Part shown: piece by piece, positions 8,930-16,977 of the stretch
How positions within the stretch are numbered: the stretch's first letter is position 1
How the letters are laid out: each line of letters opens with the position of its first letter
Source: Ruminococcaceae bacterium UBA7212
Lineage (GTDB): Bacteria; Bacillota; Clostridia; Oscillospirales; Acutalibacteraceae
Length of the DNA stretch: 54,735 bases
Assembly (NCBI GenBank): GCA_002490525.1
Contig: DKUE01000017.1
Span: 29,390-84,124 of the forward strand
Reading direction: 5' to 3'
The notes under the pieces: model-generated
Seen by the model: only the letters and a program-made list of their open reading frames with translations
What the model was told of the DNA's origin: nothing
Database searches by the model: none
Position numbers and translations under genes: made by a program

Positions 8930-11014
8930 TCAGAAAATACTGTAATTGACAACCAAAGCGGCGAAAACAATGGAAACCATGGATAAGAGCTTTATCAAAA
9001 TATTGATAGCCGGACCGGAAGTATCCTTAAACGGGTCGCCTACGGTATCGCCTACCACCGCCGATTTGTGCTGTTCACTGCCTTTACCGCCGTGCACGCC
9101 GCCTTCGATATACTTTTTCGCGTTATCCCATGCGCCGCCGGAATTCGACATAAACACTGCCATTAAGAATCCCGTCACCGTTGCCCCTGCGAGCATGCCC
9201 ACAACGCCTTTATAGCCGAGAATCAAACCGACTGCAATCGGTGTTACAACTGCGACAATCGTCGGCAGAATCATTTCACGCAGACTGGATTTTGTACAGA
9301 GGTCTACGCACGTTGCGTAATCGGGGTCGGCCTTGCCTTCCATAATCCCTTTAATTTCTTTGAACTGTCGGCGGACCTCCACAACAATGCTTTGCGCCGC
9401 GCGTCCAACAGATTCCATCGTCAGCGCCGCAAACAGGAACGGCAGACAGCCGCCGATGAACAAGCCTATCAACACTACGGGATTCATCAGGCTGAAATCC
9501 TCAAAGGTCACACCTGCATCCACGGTTTTTACTTTTTCAATATAAGACGCAATCAGTGCCAAAGCGGTCAGCGCGGCAGAACCGATTGCAAACCCTTTCC
9601 CTGTTGCCGCTGTGGTATTGCCGAGTGAATCCAGCGCATCCGTACGCTCACGCACTTCAGGCGGGAGCCCTGACATTTCCGCAATACCGCCCGCATTGTC
9701 CGCCACCGGACCGTATGCATCCGTAGCTAGTGTAATACCGAGCGTAGAAAGCATACCGACAGCCGCCAATGCAATACCGTAAAGCCCCATGGAGGTAGAG
9801 ACCCCGCCGCCCGACACAAAGAACGCGCAAAGCACGCTGACGGAAACGATCGCGATAGGTAATACGGTCGATTTCATACCTAAACCCAAACCGCCGATAA
9901 TAATTGTTGCCGAACCTGTTTCGGAAGTAGCCGCCAGTTTTTTGGTCGGCTTATACGTATCCGATGTAAAGTATTCCGTGGAAAGACCAATCAGGATACC
10001 TGCAACAAGACCTGCGATAATCGCAAAATAAAGCCCGATATTTTCTCTGCCGAGCACGCCCCACACTACAGGCAGTGCCACAACGGCAATCGCAACAGCA
10101 CTGAGGTTCGTACCGCGGCGCAGCGCTTTTAAAAGTATTTTTTGGTCAATGCTCTCGCCCGTGCGCACAAAAAATGTACCGATAATAGACATCACAATGC
10201 CCAGCGCCGCCAAAAGCATGGGCACTGCCATCGCTTTGATGCTGCCGCTGAACGCGGAAACGCCGAGTGCAGAAGCAGAAATCACGGAACTGACATAAGA
10301 TTCATACAAATCGGCACCCATGCCCGCGACATCGCCGACATTATCGCCGACATTATCGGCAATCGCGGCAGGATTGCGGGGGTCATCTTCGGGAATGCCC
10401 GCTTCGACCTTACCCACCAAATCCGCACCGACGTCTGCCGCCTTGGTGAAAATACCGCCGCCCACACGTGCAAACAGCGCCATAGACGAAGCACCCATAC
10501 CGAAGGTGAGCATTGTCGTGGAAATCATCGCCGGCTCAAGTTTAAAGAGAAACTTTAAAATAAAAAACCAAACGGAAATATCCAGAAGCCCTAAGCCGAC
10601 CACAGTAAAGCCCATGACCGAGCCTGCCGAAAATGCAACGCGCAAACCGCTGTTCAGCCCCTCACGGCAAGCGTTCGCGGTTCTGCTGTTGGCAAGCGTA
10701 GCAATTTTCATACCGATAAAGCCCGACAATCCTGAGAAAAACCCGCCGGTTACAAAGGCAAACGGTACAAACCAGGTCAACAGCTTACACACCGCCATCA
10801 CACACAGCAACAGGAACATGCCGCCAAAGAAGATGGCCACCACGGAATACTGCCGCTTCAGATATGCATTTGCACCTGCACGAATGGACTTTGCGATTTT
10901 TTGCATCTGTTCCGTGCCTTCAGAAAATTTCAGCACCCTTTTTGCGGTAACTGCCGCAAAAACAAGTGCGATTACTGCGCCTAAGAACGTGAGCAAAACC
11001 AGGTATTTTTCCAC
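8930..11014 (-). CDS. hppA: Membrane-bound ion-pumping pyrophosphatase, K+-dependent type
   Basis: 694 aa, about 16 transmembrane helices. It couples pyrophosphate hydrolysis to H+ and/or Na+ export across the cell membrane. Diagnostic motifs: DVGADLVGKVE, the Asp-rich DNVGDNVGDVAGMGADLYES, and GDTVGDPFKDTSGPA near the C-terminus. The K+-dependence signature GNTTAATGKGFAIGSAAL has Ala where K+-independent enzymes have Lys, so this is the K+-dependent class; H+ versus Na+ specificity is not settled from this alone. GTG start with AGGGGA ahead. Single-gene unit with a consensus promoter and its own terminator. Confidence 0.97.
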   Translation of the reverse strand: MEKYLVLLTFLGAVIALVFAAVTAKRVLKFSEGTEQMQKIAKSIRAGANAYLKRQYSVVAIFFGGMFLLLCVMAVCKLLTWFVPFAFVTGGFFSGLSGFIGMKIATLANSRTANACREGLNSGLRVAFSAGSVMGFTVVGLGLLDISVWFFILKFLFKLEPAMISTTMLTFGMGASSMALFARVGGGIFTKAADVGADLVGKVEAGIPEDDPRNPAAIADNVGDNVGDVAGMGADLYESYVSSVISASALGVSAFSGSIKAMAVPMLLAALGIVMSIIGTFFVRTGESIDQKILLKALRRGTNLSAVAIAVVALPVVWGVLGRENIGLYFAIIAGLVAGILIGLSTEYFTSDTYKPTKKLAATSETGSATIIIGGLGLGMKSTVLPIAIVSVSVLCAFFVSGGGVSTSMGLYGIALAAVGMLSTLGITLATDAYGPVADNAGGIAEMSGLPPEVRERTDALDSLGNTTAATGKGFAIGSAALTALALIASYIEKVKTVDAGVTFEDFSLMNPVVLIGLFIGGCLPFLFAALTMESVGRAAQSIVVEVRRQFKEIKGIMEGKADPDYATCVDLCTKSSLREMILPTIVAVVTPIAVGLILGYKGVVGMLAGATVTGFLMAVFMSNSGGAWDNAKKYIEGGVHGGKGSEQHKSAVVGDTVGDPFKDTSGPAINILIKLLSMVSIVFAALVVNYSIF

Positions 11015-11051
11015 AACATCGTCCCCTTCTAAAATTCATAGAATATGGAGT

Positions 11052-11080
11052 ATTATATACCCAAAAATCCATATTGTCAA
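11052..11080 (-). promoter_or_regulatory. hppA promoter, sigma-A consensus
   Basis: On the minus strand, perfect TTGACA (11075-11080), a 17-base spacer and perfect TATAAT (11052-11057), about 38 bases ahead of the hppA start. This implies strong constitutive expression. Confidence 0.85.
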
Positions 11081-11228
11081 TCAATTAACAATCAATTTTG
11101 CATTTTTCCGTAAAATCTCTTGCAGAATTTGAAAAATCCGGTCGATATTTTGGATATATTCTGAATCCGAGTCACTTCCCCCTTGCATTTTTCACAAAAT
11201 CGAGTCGAAAGTTCCGGTGCAGTGCGTA

Positions 11229-11258
11229 ATAAAACCGCCTTGCAATGCAGGCGGTTTT
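11229..11258. terminator. Bidirectional terminator between hppA upstream region and the LYHGS gene
   Basis: AAAACCGCCT and AGGCGGTTTT form a 10-bp stem around a TGCAATGC loop. It lies about 65 bases beyond the stop of the minus-strand gene at 11323. The rest of the gene-free stretch 11015-11322 holds the hppA promoter and no other recognisable feature. Confidence 0.75.
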
Positions 11259-11322
11259 ATGCACAGAGTTTGACAAAGATATTTTGCGCATATTCGGCTT
11301 TGAAACGGAAACGCCCGTAAAA

Positions 11323-11868
11323 TCATTCGAGCCATATTTCAGGGAAATGTCTTACGATAAATTGGCTCATTGGATGGTTTGGTTGGTTTCTCAGTTGATA
11401 TTGCACAATTGTCTCTTTTATGTCATTGTATACAAAAACGAGTTCTTTTTCCGAAACAGCGGAAAAAGGCTTCACAGCAAACAAACCCTTGTCTTGATAT
11501 TCCATGAATGTATTATATACATCCTTTATTTCGGTACAGTTACATACTTTAATCGGGGCTTCATAAGTATATGCGCAGCGAATCGCCGTGGGATTTTCGG
11601 CATTTTCTGTCTTTTCACATGTATATAAAAATCCTTTTTTACCCATGTATATATCTTGGAAGCCGTCCTCGTAGTATTCATTATATATCACTTTATTTTT
11701 ATCAAAGCCGTACGGATAAAAGCTAAACGGTTTCGGCACAGGCTTTACGGTATACAGTAAAGCCACAACAGGGCTGCTTGATAAATATACATACGTTTTT
11801 TTGTGCTCAGACAAAAAGGGCTTGAGATATGTAAGACCGCCGACAGAAGAACCGTGATATAAAATCAT
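11323..11868 (-). CDS. LYHGS-motif protein, possible ADP-ribosyltransferase-like fold
   Basis: 181 aa, unnamed family. It begins MILYHGSSVGGLTYLKP and continues YVYLSSSPVVALLY. That pairing (LYHGS ... L.P ... VYLS ... AL.Y) resembles the NAD-pocket strands of ART/PARP-like folds such as small DUF ADP-ribosyltransferases and Tpt1-like proteins. No clear catalytic Glu motif can be assigned by eye. Cytoplasmic by composition. Strong AAAGGAG RBS. Stands alone, convergent with nothing. The fold assignment is inference; it may simply be a conserved hypothetical. Confidence 0.6.
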   Translation of the reverse strand: MILYHGSSVGGLTYLKPFLSEHKKTYVYLSSSPVVALLYTVKPVPKPFSFYPYGFDKNKVIYNEYYEDGFQDIYMGKKGFLYTCEKTENAENPTAIRCAYTYEAPIKVCNCTEIKDVYNTFMEYQDKGLFAVKPFSAVSEKELVFVYNDIKETIVQYQLRNQPNHPMSQFIVRHFPEIWLE

Positions 11869-12036
11869 TGATTATTCTCCTTTGCAGTATGAAATATCCG
11901 TATTTTTTGAAAAAAACGATTCTCAAAAAACGCTCTGCATCTGTATACTATCATCTTGCACCGAGTGTGACTGTCATACTCTTGACAGAGCATCTATCCC
12001 TGCGGTGCATAGATATCCGCGTGTTTACAGGGCATG

Positions 12037-12522
12037 TTATTGTTCAAAATACGCATCGGTTTCTTCACGGGATTTGAAGGTGATTATTTCTTTATCATCT
12101 TTATATTTTTCTAACAGCGCATAGATTTTCGGCAGTTGATTTTTTGGGAAACCGAGAATCCACTGCTTAAATTCTTCGTCAAATTCCGATTCAATCCACG
12201 GCATATCCTCCCGCTTTTTATGGATGCGGGATTCGGCACCTGCAAGACAAACCTCTAACGGAAAATCCAGCAAGAAAACCGTATCACACGCTTGCAAACG
12301 CATTTCTAAGGTCCTTTGGTAATTGCCGTCAATAATCCAAAAGTCTTTTTGTGTGATTTCATACAGACGCATATCGAATTCTTCTTTGGAAATGTTGGTT
12401 TTGTCCGTTTTATGCCACAGCATATCCAAATAATACAGCGGCAGATTCGTTTTGTCGCGGAGTTTTCGCGCAAATGTACTTTTCCCCGCTCCCGGCGAAC
12501 CGATTACAATCACTTTTTTCAT
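12037..12522 (-). CDS. Small P-loop nucleoside/adenylate kinase-like protein
   Basis: 161 aa. Walker A is GSPGAGKST (residues 8-16), with LDMLWHKTDKT as the lid-side motif, IIDGNYQ and a Walker-B-like TVFLLDFP. This is the FlaR/'topology modulation protein' subgroup of adenylate-kinase-like ATPases found across Firmicutes, whose true substrate is unclear. Its ATG overlaps the TGA of the upstream hydrolase by 4 bases, so the pair is translationally coupled. Confidence 0.85.
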   Translation of the reverse strand: MKKVIVIGSPGAGKSTFARKLRDKTNLPLYYLDMLWHKTDKTNISKEEFDMRLYEITQKDFWIIDGNYQRTLEMRLQACDTVFLLDFPLEVCLAGAESRIHKKREDMPWIESEFDEEFKQWILGFPKNQLPKIYALLEKYKDDKEIITFKSREETDAYFEQ

Positions 12523-13205
12523 AGATTCCCTTTCAAAAATGCATCGACAACACGGTTAAATTCGTTTGGCGATTCTTGCGCAATACAGTGTCCGCCGTTT
12601 AATGTAACAAGCTTTGCGTTCGGAAGTGCATCCGCAATTTCTTTAGAATGCGATGCCTTAATCATATCGTTTGAACCGACAATGACCAATGTCGGCATAC
12701 ATAATACTTTTAATTGTTCTGCTTTCAAATTCGGCTCGTTCACCATTAAACTGAGCAATTCGCATTTCTGCTTGGCCTGCGGACTTTTTGCGGCGGAAAG
12801 CTTCGCTATGCGGTATCCGATTTCAATCGGAATTTGCAAATGCCGTTTTACGCCGCCTGTATGCAGATTGGCACCGTTCAAAATCAGTTTTTCAATCCGT
12901 TCGGGATAGAGAATCGCGAACGTCATCGCAATGTTTCCGCCGTCCGAAAATCCGAGTATATGTCCCTTCTTTATATTCTGCGCATCCATAAATCCGCGCA
13001 AATCCTCCGAAAACTGCCGCATGGTAAACGGTGCTGTACCGCGCGGTGAAGCACCGTGCCCGCGTGTATCCACAGCATAGACGTGATACTGTTTTGAAAA
13101 ATAGGAAATTTGCGGGTTGAAATAAGATGATGAACCGCTGTTGCCGTGCAGCAGAATCAGCGGGAATCCCTCACCTTTTTCAATATAGTGCAAATCTATA
13201 TCCAT
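12519..13205 (-). CDS. Alpha/beta-hydrolase
   Basis: 228 aa. The oxyanion-hole region is LLHGNSGSSSYF, the nucleophile elbow is GFSDGG, the acid is probably Asp in GSNDMI, and the base is His in LNGGHC. This full catalytic triad fits a small soluble esterase/hydrolase of the AB-hydrolase-1 type. Substrate unknown. First gene of a two-gene unit with the P-loop kinase, with which it shares an ATGA overlap. Confidence 0.9.
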   Translation of the reverse strand: MDIDLHYIEKGEGFPLILLHGNSGSSSYFNPQISYFSKQYHVYAVDTRGHGASPRGTAPFTMRQFSEDLRGFMDAQNIKKGHILGFSDGGNIAMTFAILYPERIEKLILNGANLHTGGVKRHLQIPIEIGYRIAKLSAAKSPQAKQKCELLSLMVNEPNLKAEQLKVLCMPTLVIVGSNDMIKASHSKEIADALPNAKLVTLNGGHCIAQESPNEFNRVVDAFLKGNL

Positions 13206-13269
13206 AATTTTCTCATCGCCTAAAAATAATCTTATAAAAAAATCTCTGTGTGCAAACTGAAATTCTCGA

Positions 13270-13410
13270 AGACAGAACGTCTTTCCCTCCCTCCGTCACG
13301 CGACAAGCGCGTGACGCCCGCTGACGGCGGCGGTTCCCCTTTGCCTGCTTTTCGCAGACATTCTCCCGCACTGTGGGGGAATCTACCCTCATCAGAGGAA
13401 GGTTTTTGTG
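13270..13410. repeat. Probable dispersed intergenic repeat
   Basis: Gene-free stretch with a strong hairpin CGTCACGCG/CGCGTGACG (13294-13316) and a C-rich tail. It has no coding character. By its look it is one of the short palindromic intergenic repeats common in Oscillospiraceae; copy number cannot be checked here. Confidence 0.4.
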
Positions 13411-13430
13411 CACAACAAAGGTTTGAATAC

Positions 13431-14765
13431 TTAAATATGCAGCATCAAAGACGCAACGCGGAAGTAAATCAGCAAAGACATCACATCTACAATGGTAGTG
13501 ATGAACGGATTTGCCATAACCGCGGGGTCAAGATGCAGTTTTTTGGCAAGAATCGGCAGTGAACAGCCGATAAACTTTGCCAAAATGATGGTCAGAATCA
13601 TAGAAACACTGACTACGCCGGCCACCAGGACAGATACACGGTCCATCCACAAAAGGCGTCCGAAATTGACAACTGCTAATGTTATGCCGCATAAAAAGGA
13701 TACACGAAACTCCTTCCAAATCACTTGCAGTGTATCACGAAATTCGATTTCGCCCAAAGAAAGTCCGCGGATGATTGTTGTAGAGGACTGCCCGCCGCAG
13801 TTGCCGCCCGTGCCCATCAGCATCGGAATATAGGCTGTCAGCACCACATAGGCCTGTAAAGCCTCCTCAGAGCTTTGAATGATTTTACTTGTGAAAGTAG
13901 CGGAAACCATCAACAGCAAAAGCCAAGGGAACCGTTTTTTCCAAATATCGAACACACTCATTTTGAGATAGGGCTTGTCCGTCGGCGTAATTGCCGCCAT
14001 TTTTTCAAAGTCCTCGGTGTTTTCGTCCTGCAAAACGTCCATTGCATCGTCAATGGTGATGATGCCGACCAAACGGTTCTCACGGTCCACCACAGGCAAT
14101 GCCAAAAGGTCGTATTTTTGGAATTTTTCAGCGACGACCTCTTTATCTTCTAAGGTTGTGGTCGAAATAATATTGGTATCCATAATTTCAAAAATCTTTT
14201 CGCTTTTTTCGGAAAGCAAAAGGTCTTTGACCGTGACAATACCAAGCAGTTTTCGGTTTTCGTCGGTAACGTAACAAATGTAGATTGTTTCTTTATCCAC
14301 ACCCGTGCGGCGAATGCGTGTGAACGCATCGTCAACCGTCATATATTTTTTCAAGTCAACGTACTCAATCGTCATCAAACTGCCCGCAGAATCCTCAGGA
14401 TACTGCAAAATTTCATTGATGCTTTTGCGTGTTTCGGGGTCGGTATGCTGTAAAATACGCTTAACAACCGTTGCAGGCATTTCTTCAATGATATCCACAG
14501 CATCGTCAACATACAGTTCGTCCAAAACCTCACGCAATTCGTTATCACTAAACGCATGAATCAGAAACTCCTGCGTATCCGACTCCATATTGACAAACAC
14601 TTCCGCCGCCAGTTCTTTCGGCAGAATCCGATAGACAAGCGGCAGCTTTTCCTGCGGCAAATCCTCAAACACGGCGGCTATATCCGCCTCGTTCATTTCA
14701 GAAAGCATTTCTTTCAACGCAGAATAATTTTTTTCCTCTAAATAGGCAAGTACTTTTTCGTACAC
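13431..14765 (-). CDS. mgtE: Mg2+ transporter MgtE
   Basis: 444 aa Mg2+ channel. It has an N-terminal superhelical domain (about 1-125), two CBS domains (about 130-255) that sense cytoplasmic Mg2+, a plug helix, and five membrane helices (about 280-444). The pore region reads MLMGTGGNCGGQSSTTIIRGL, with the conserved GNxGxQ-type signature, and LPILAKKLHLDPAVMANPF...TTIVDV provides the last helices. GTG start, with AGGAGG 8 bases ahead. The long 5' leader contains an M-box riboswitch, so expression should rise when Mg2+ is low. Confidence 0.96.
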   Translation of the reverse strand: MYEKVLAYLEEKNYSALKEMLSEMNEADIAAVFEDLPQEKLPLVYRILPKELAAEVFVNMESDTQEFLIHAFSDNELREVLDELYVDDAVDIIEEMPATVVKRILQHTDPETRKSINEILQYPEDSAGSLMTIEYVDLKKYMTVDDAFTRIRRTGVDKETIYICYVTDENRKLLGIVTVKDLLLSEKSEKIFEIMDTNIISTTTLEDKEVVAEKFQKYDLLALPVVDRENRLVGIITIDDAMDVLQDENTEDFEKMAAITPTDKPYLKMSVFDIWKKRFPWLLLLMVSATFTSKIIQSSEEALQAYVVLTAYIPMLMGTGGNCGGQSSTTIIRGLSLGEIEFRDTLQVIWKEFRVSFLCGITLAVVNFGRLLWMDRVSVLVAGVVSVSMILTIILAKFIGCSLPILAKKLHLDPAVMANPFITTIVDVMSLLIYFRVASLMLHI

Positions 14766-14819
14766 TCCGTTTCCCTCCTAAAATAGTAAGATAACCGCGT
14801 TGCGGCGGTAATCGGAAAC

Positions 14820-14909
14820 AAAGTGCAAAGCCAAATCAGCAGAAAACAGCGGCACAGCAAGCCGCTGTTCCCCTACCCGTAGATCGGGGCGGTTTTGGGT
14901 CTGCACTTT
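14820..14909. repeat. Highly structured segment in the mgtE leader
   Basis: Outer arms AAAGTGCA (14820-14827) and TGCACTTT (14902-14909) enclose a perfect 9-bp hairpin AACAGCGGC/GCCGCTGTT (14845-14869) and a CCCC/GGGG hairpin. It lies between the riboswitch terminator and the mgtE RBS. It may be a second control element or a small inserted palindromic repeat. Confidence 0.5.
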
Positions 14910-14954
14910 TCACGCTTCCTGTGTCCATGTCTTCACCTCACAAATGTAAAATCA

Positions 14955-15149
14955 AAAAACGCATACCGCCGAACGAAAAGACGGTATGCGCACAATACAC
15001 TTATGTTTTTCGTTCAAGCTTTAGCTTCAGAGGGCAATGAAACTGCATTAGAGCACACCTTGTTTTTCGATGTGCCCTGCTGACCTGCTGACGGTGTCTC
15101 CACCGTTTCGCGGCAGCAGCCCGTATCCCTGTGGGAGCCTTACCTACCG
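14955..15149 (-). ncRNA. M-box (ykoK) Mg2+ riboswitch with terminator platform
   Basis: The minus strand from about 15149 reads GTAGGTAAGGCTCC, then GGGATACGGGCTGCTGCC, the conserved M-box core. It continues through GGGCACATCG and TGCCCTCTGAAGCTAAAGC to about 15011. A terminator follows (stem 14961-14990, T-run 14955-14960). GAACGAAAA (15007-15015) is exactly complementary to TTTTCGTTC in the terminator loop (14971-14979), a plausible alternative pairing. High Mg2+ should favour termination ahead of mgtE. Confidence 0.93.
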
Positions 15150-15164
15150 ATATTGTTTTCGTAT

Positions 15165-15193
15165 ATTATGAACCGAAATAAGAATATTGTCAA
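15165..15193 (-). promoter_or_regulatory. Promoter of the M-box/mgtE transcript
   Basis: Minus strand TTGACA (15188-15193), a 17-base spacer and CATAAT (15165-15170), about 16 bases ahead of the M-box core. Confidence 0.75.
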
Positions 15194-15222
15194 TAGAAAT
15201 CGAAAATTTTTAAGAGCGGATT

Positions 15223-15564
15223 TCACTGTGTTTCGTATTTGCGGACACAATCCATGACCGTTTCTAAAAACGTTTCTTCGCCCCAAGTATTGATTTTGAA
15301 AAAGGTGGCTGTACTGCCGCCTGACGTCACCACACACAAATCAGAACATGCATCATCTCCAAACAGAGATATACTCATACTGACGCGGTTGCCGCCTGCA
15401 TAGCTGAACCGTTCGAACACGCCGAAATAACACTGCACGCCGCCGCGCGCATACTGTACAGACTCCTCTTTTGTCGCAGAAATACTGCCGTTCATCACGG
15501 TATTTTCCAAATCGGAAACAATCTTTTCAAAATCCCCGTGCAAAGTTGCTGTAAGCGTTGCCAT
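15223..15564 (-). CDS. DUF6054-like small protein
   Basis: 113 aa. The pattern GGVQCYFGVFERFSYAGGNRVSMSISLFGDD...VVTSGGSTATFFKINTWGEETFLE matches my recollection of the DUF6054 family. These are small cytoplasmic Firmicute proteins of unknown function, with conserved ER[FY]SY and SGGS..FFKIN segments. No membrane segment or signal. It is followed on the same strand by the divergent-free mgtE promoter; the upstream neighbour is the stand-alone DAK-type domain 30 bases away, so the two may share a transcript. Confidence 0.65.
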   Translation of the reverse strand: MATLTATLHGDFEKIVSDLENTVMNGSISATKEESVQYARGGVQCYFGVFERFSYAGGNRVSMSISLFGDDACSDLCVVTSGGSTATFFKINTWGEETFLETVMDCVRKYETQ

Positions 15565-15594
15565 ATATGCCGTCCCCTTTCCTTTTTTTCAGAC

Positions 15595-15846
15595 TCAGCC
15601 GTGCAAGCCGCGTTCCTGTCTATCCATATCCTCCACAACAATGTCATAGATTTCGCCGAGCGTTGCGCAGTATTCCAGCACCTTCCACGGCGTATTGGTA
15701 TGATAATGGATTTTAATTAAATCCTCGTCACCGACTGCAAGAAGACAGTCCCCTTTAAAATTCTCCGTGAAATAATCATGGATGACATCCTCGTCTAAGT
15801 CCTCACCTTCAATTAAAAGCTGTGTGTCATATCTGAATTCCAACAT
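15595..15846 (-). CDS. Stand-alone DAK-phosphatase-type (kinase-associated) domain protein
   Basis: 83 aa. FRYDTQLLIEGEDLDEDVIHDYF, GDCLLAVGDEDLIKIHYHTN and PWKVLEYCATLGEIYDIVVEDM match the C-terminal domain of DAK2/DhaL-type fatty-acid-kinase-like proteins (the module often annotated as kinase associated with dihydroxyacetone kinase). In those it follows a DhaL domain; here it is alone. Start at the inner ATG because AAAGGA lies 8 bases ahead of it. Function unknown; a binding or regulatory partner of a separate kinase is possible. Confidence 0.75.
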   Translation of the reverse strand: MLEFRYDTQLLIEGEDLDEDVIHDYFTENFKGDCLLAVGDEDLIKIHYHTNTPWKVLEYCATLGEIYDIVVEDMDRQERGLHG

Positions 15847-15936
15847 TTTGCAATTCCTTTCTGTCATTTTGTTATTTATAGGATACCATAATTTCCATAA
15901 ATATACAAGTAACTCCTTTGCAAAAAATCGGATTGG

Positions 15937-15965
15937 TTGCGCCGTCTCAAAAAATGTGATATATT
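15937..15965 (+). promoter_or_regulatory. Promoter of the NYN/LOTUS gene
   Basis: TTGCGC (15937-15942), 17-base spacer, TATATT (15960-15965), 39 bases ahead of the start codon. Confidence 0.6.
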
Positions 15966-16004
15966 AAATATGACTGATACAGATATAAAGTGAAAGGATA
16001 TAAA

Positions 16005-16916
16005 ATGAATACAGAAAATTTGAACATCGCGCTGTTAATTGATTCCGACAATATCGCACCGAAATATGTGGAAACAATTTTTGATGAATTAAAAACCGTC
16101 GGCACGGTCACTGTCAAGCGCATTTACGGGGACTGGACACTGGAACAGGCAAAAAGCTGGAAATCACTTTTGCCCGAATACGCCCTGATGCCGATGCAGC
16201 AGTATGCATATACTTCCCATAAGAATTCCACGGATTCCGCTATGATTATTGACGCGATGGATATCCTTTATTTGAACGCGGTGGATGTATTTTGCCTTGC
16301 GTCCAGCGACAGCGATTTTACACGGCTTGCGGCGCGATTGCGGGAATCGGGCAAGCAGGTCATTGGCATGGGTGAAAGCAAAACGCCGAAAGCCTTTGTC
16401 AGTGCATGCGATTCGTTCCGATATCTGGATGTATTAAGTGGTGAAACCGATGCGGAACCGTCCGATGTAACCAGCATTACGCCGCGCAAAGAAATTGAGC
16501 AGGAAATTCTTTCGATGCTTTCGCAAAAAGAGGCGGGCGCCAAAATCCAAATCAGCGTCGTGAAAGAAGCTTTACAGCGCAAATACTCCGATTTTGACGA
16601 ACGCAACTACGGATTTTCAAAGTTTTCGGGCTTCTTAAAATCATTCAGCACGTTTAAGGTCCTGCCCGACGGCGACCGCCATACATTGAGCGTCTGCTTA
16701 CAGTATTCCGCGCGCAAGGCGGAAATTGAGGCGTACGTTTTGTCGCTTCTGCAAAAGAATCGTGCACATCGACTGAATATCGGCGAAATCAATTCTAAAA
16801 TCACGGAGCGTTTTAAGGATTTCTCGGTGAAATCGCTTGGGTATAAGCAAATCAAGTTGTTTTTGTCCGACATTGATGGTGTGGAAATCGAAAACTGCGA
16901 TTTGGTGTTGAAATAG
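16005..16916 (+). CDS. NYN-domain nuclease-like protein with two OST-HTH/LOTUS domains
   Basis: 303 aa. The N-terminal PIN-like NYN domain has LLIDSDN (Asp13, Asp15), STDSAMIIDAMD and FCLASSDSDF, the acidic residues expected for a metal-dependent ribonuclease (the LabA/DUF88 family). Two winged-helix OST-HTH (LOTUS) modules follow, about 165-225 (EIEQEILSML...FSKFSGFLKSF) and 240-300 (EIEAYVLSLL...GYKQIKLFLSD). LOTUS domains bind RNA or protein partners. Likely role: RNA processing or decay. Start at the inner ATG, since AAAGGA lies inside any longer version. Own promoter and terminator. Confidence 0.88.
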   Translation: MNTENLNIALLIDSDNIAPKYVETIFDELKTVGTVTVKRIYGDWTLEQAKSWKSLLPEYALMPMQQYAYTSHKNSTDSAMIIDAMDILYLNAVDVFCLASSDSDFTRLAARLRESGKQVIGMGESKTPKAFVSACDSFRYLDVLSGETDAEPSDVTSITPRKEIEQEILSMLSQKEAGAKIQISVVKEALQRKYSDFDERNYGFSKFSGFLKSFSTFKVLPDGDRHTLSVCLQYSARKAEIEAYVLSLLQKNRAHRLNIGEINSKITERFKDFSVKSLGYKQIKLFLSDIDGVEIENCDLVLK

Positions 16917-16925
16917 AAAGATACA

Positions 16926-16962
16926 AAAAACGGGTTGCCTTGTGTTGGGCGACCCGTTTTTC
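16926..16962. terminator. Convergent terminator
   Basis: AACGGGTTGCC pairs with GGGCGACCCGTT, flanked by A- and T-runs. It lies between the NYN gene and the convergent aldolase gene and can serve both. Confidence 0.85.
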
Positions 16963-16977
16963 ATCTTTCCTATTGCC

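Noticed and set aside
10320..11132. 270-codon open frame opposite hppA
   Set aside because: Shadow of the pyrophosphatase codon pattern; Ser/Pro-rich low-complexity translation and it runs through the hppA promoter.
13213..13413. 66-codon minus-strand frame
   Set aside because: Lies in a palindromic intergenic repeat, with no RBS and no homology pattern.
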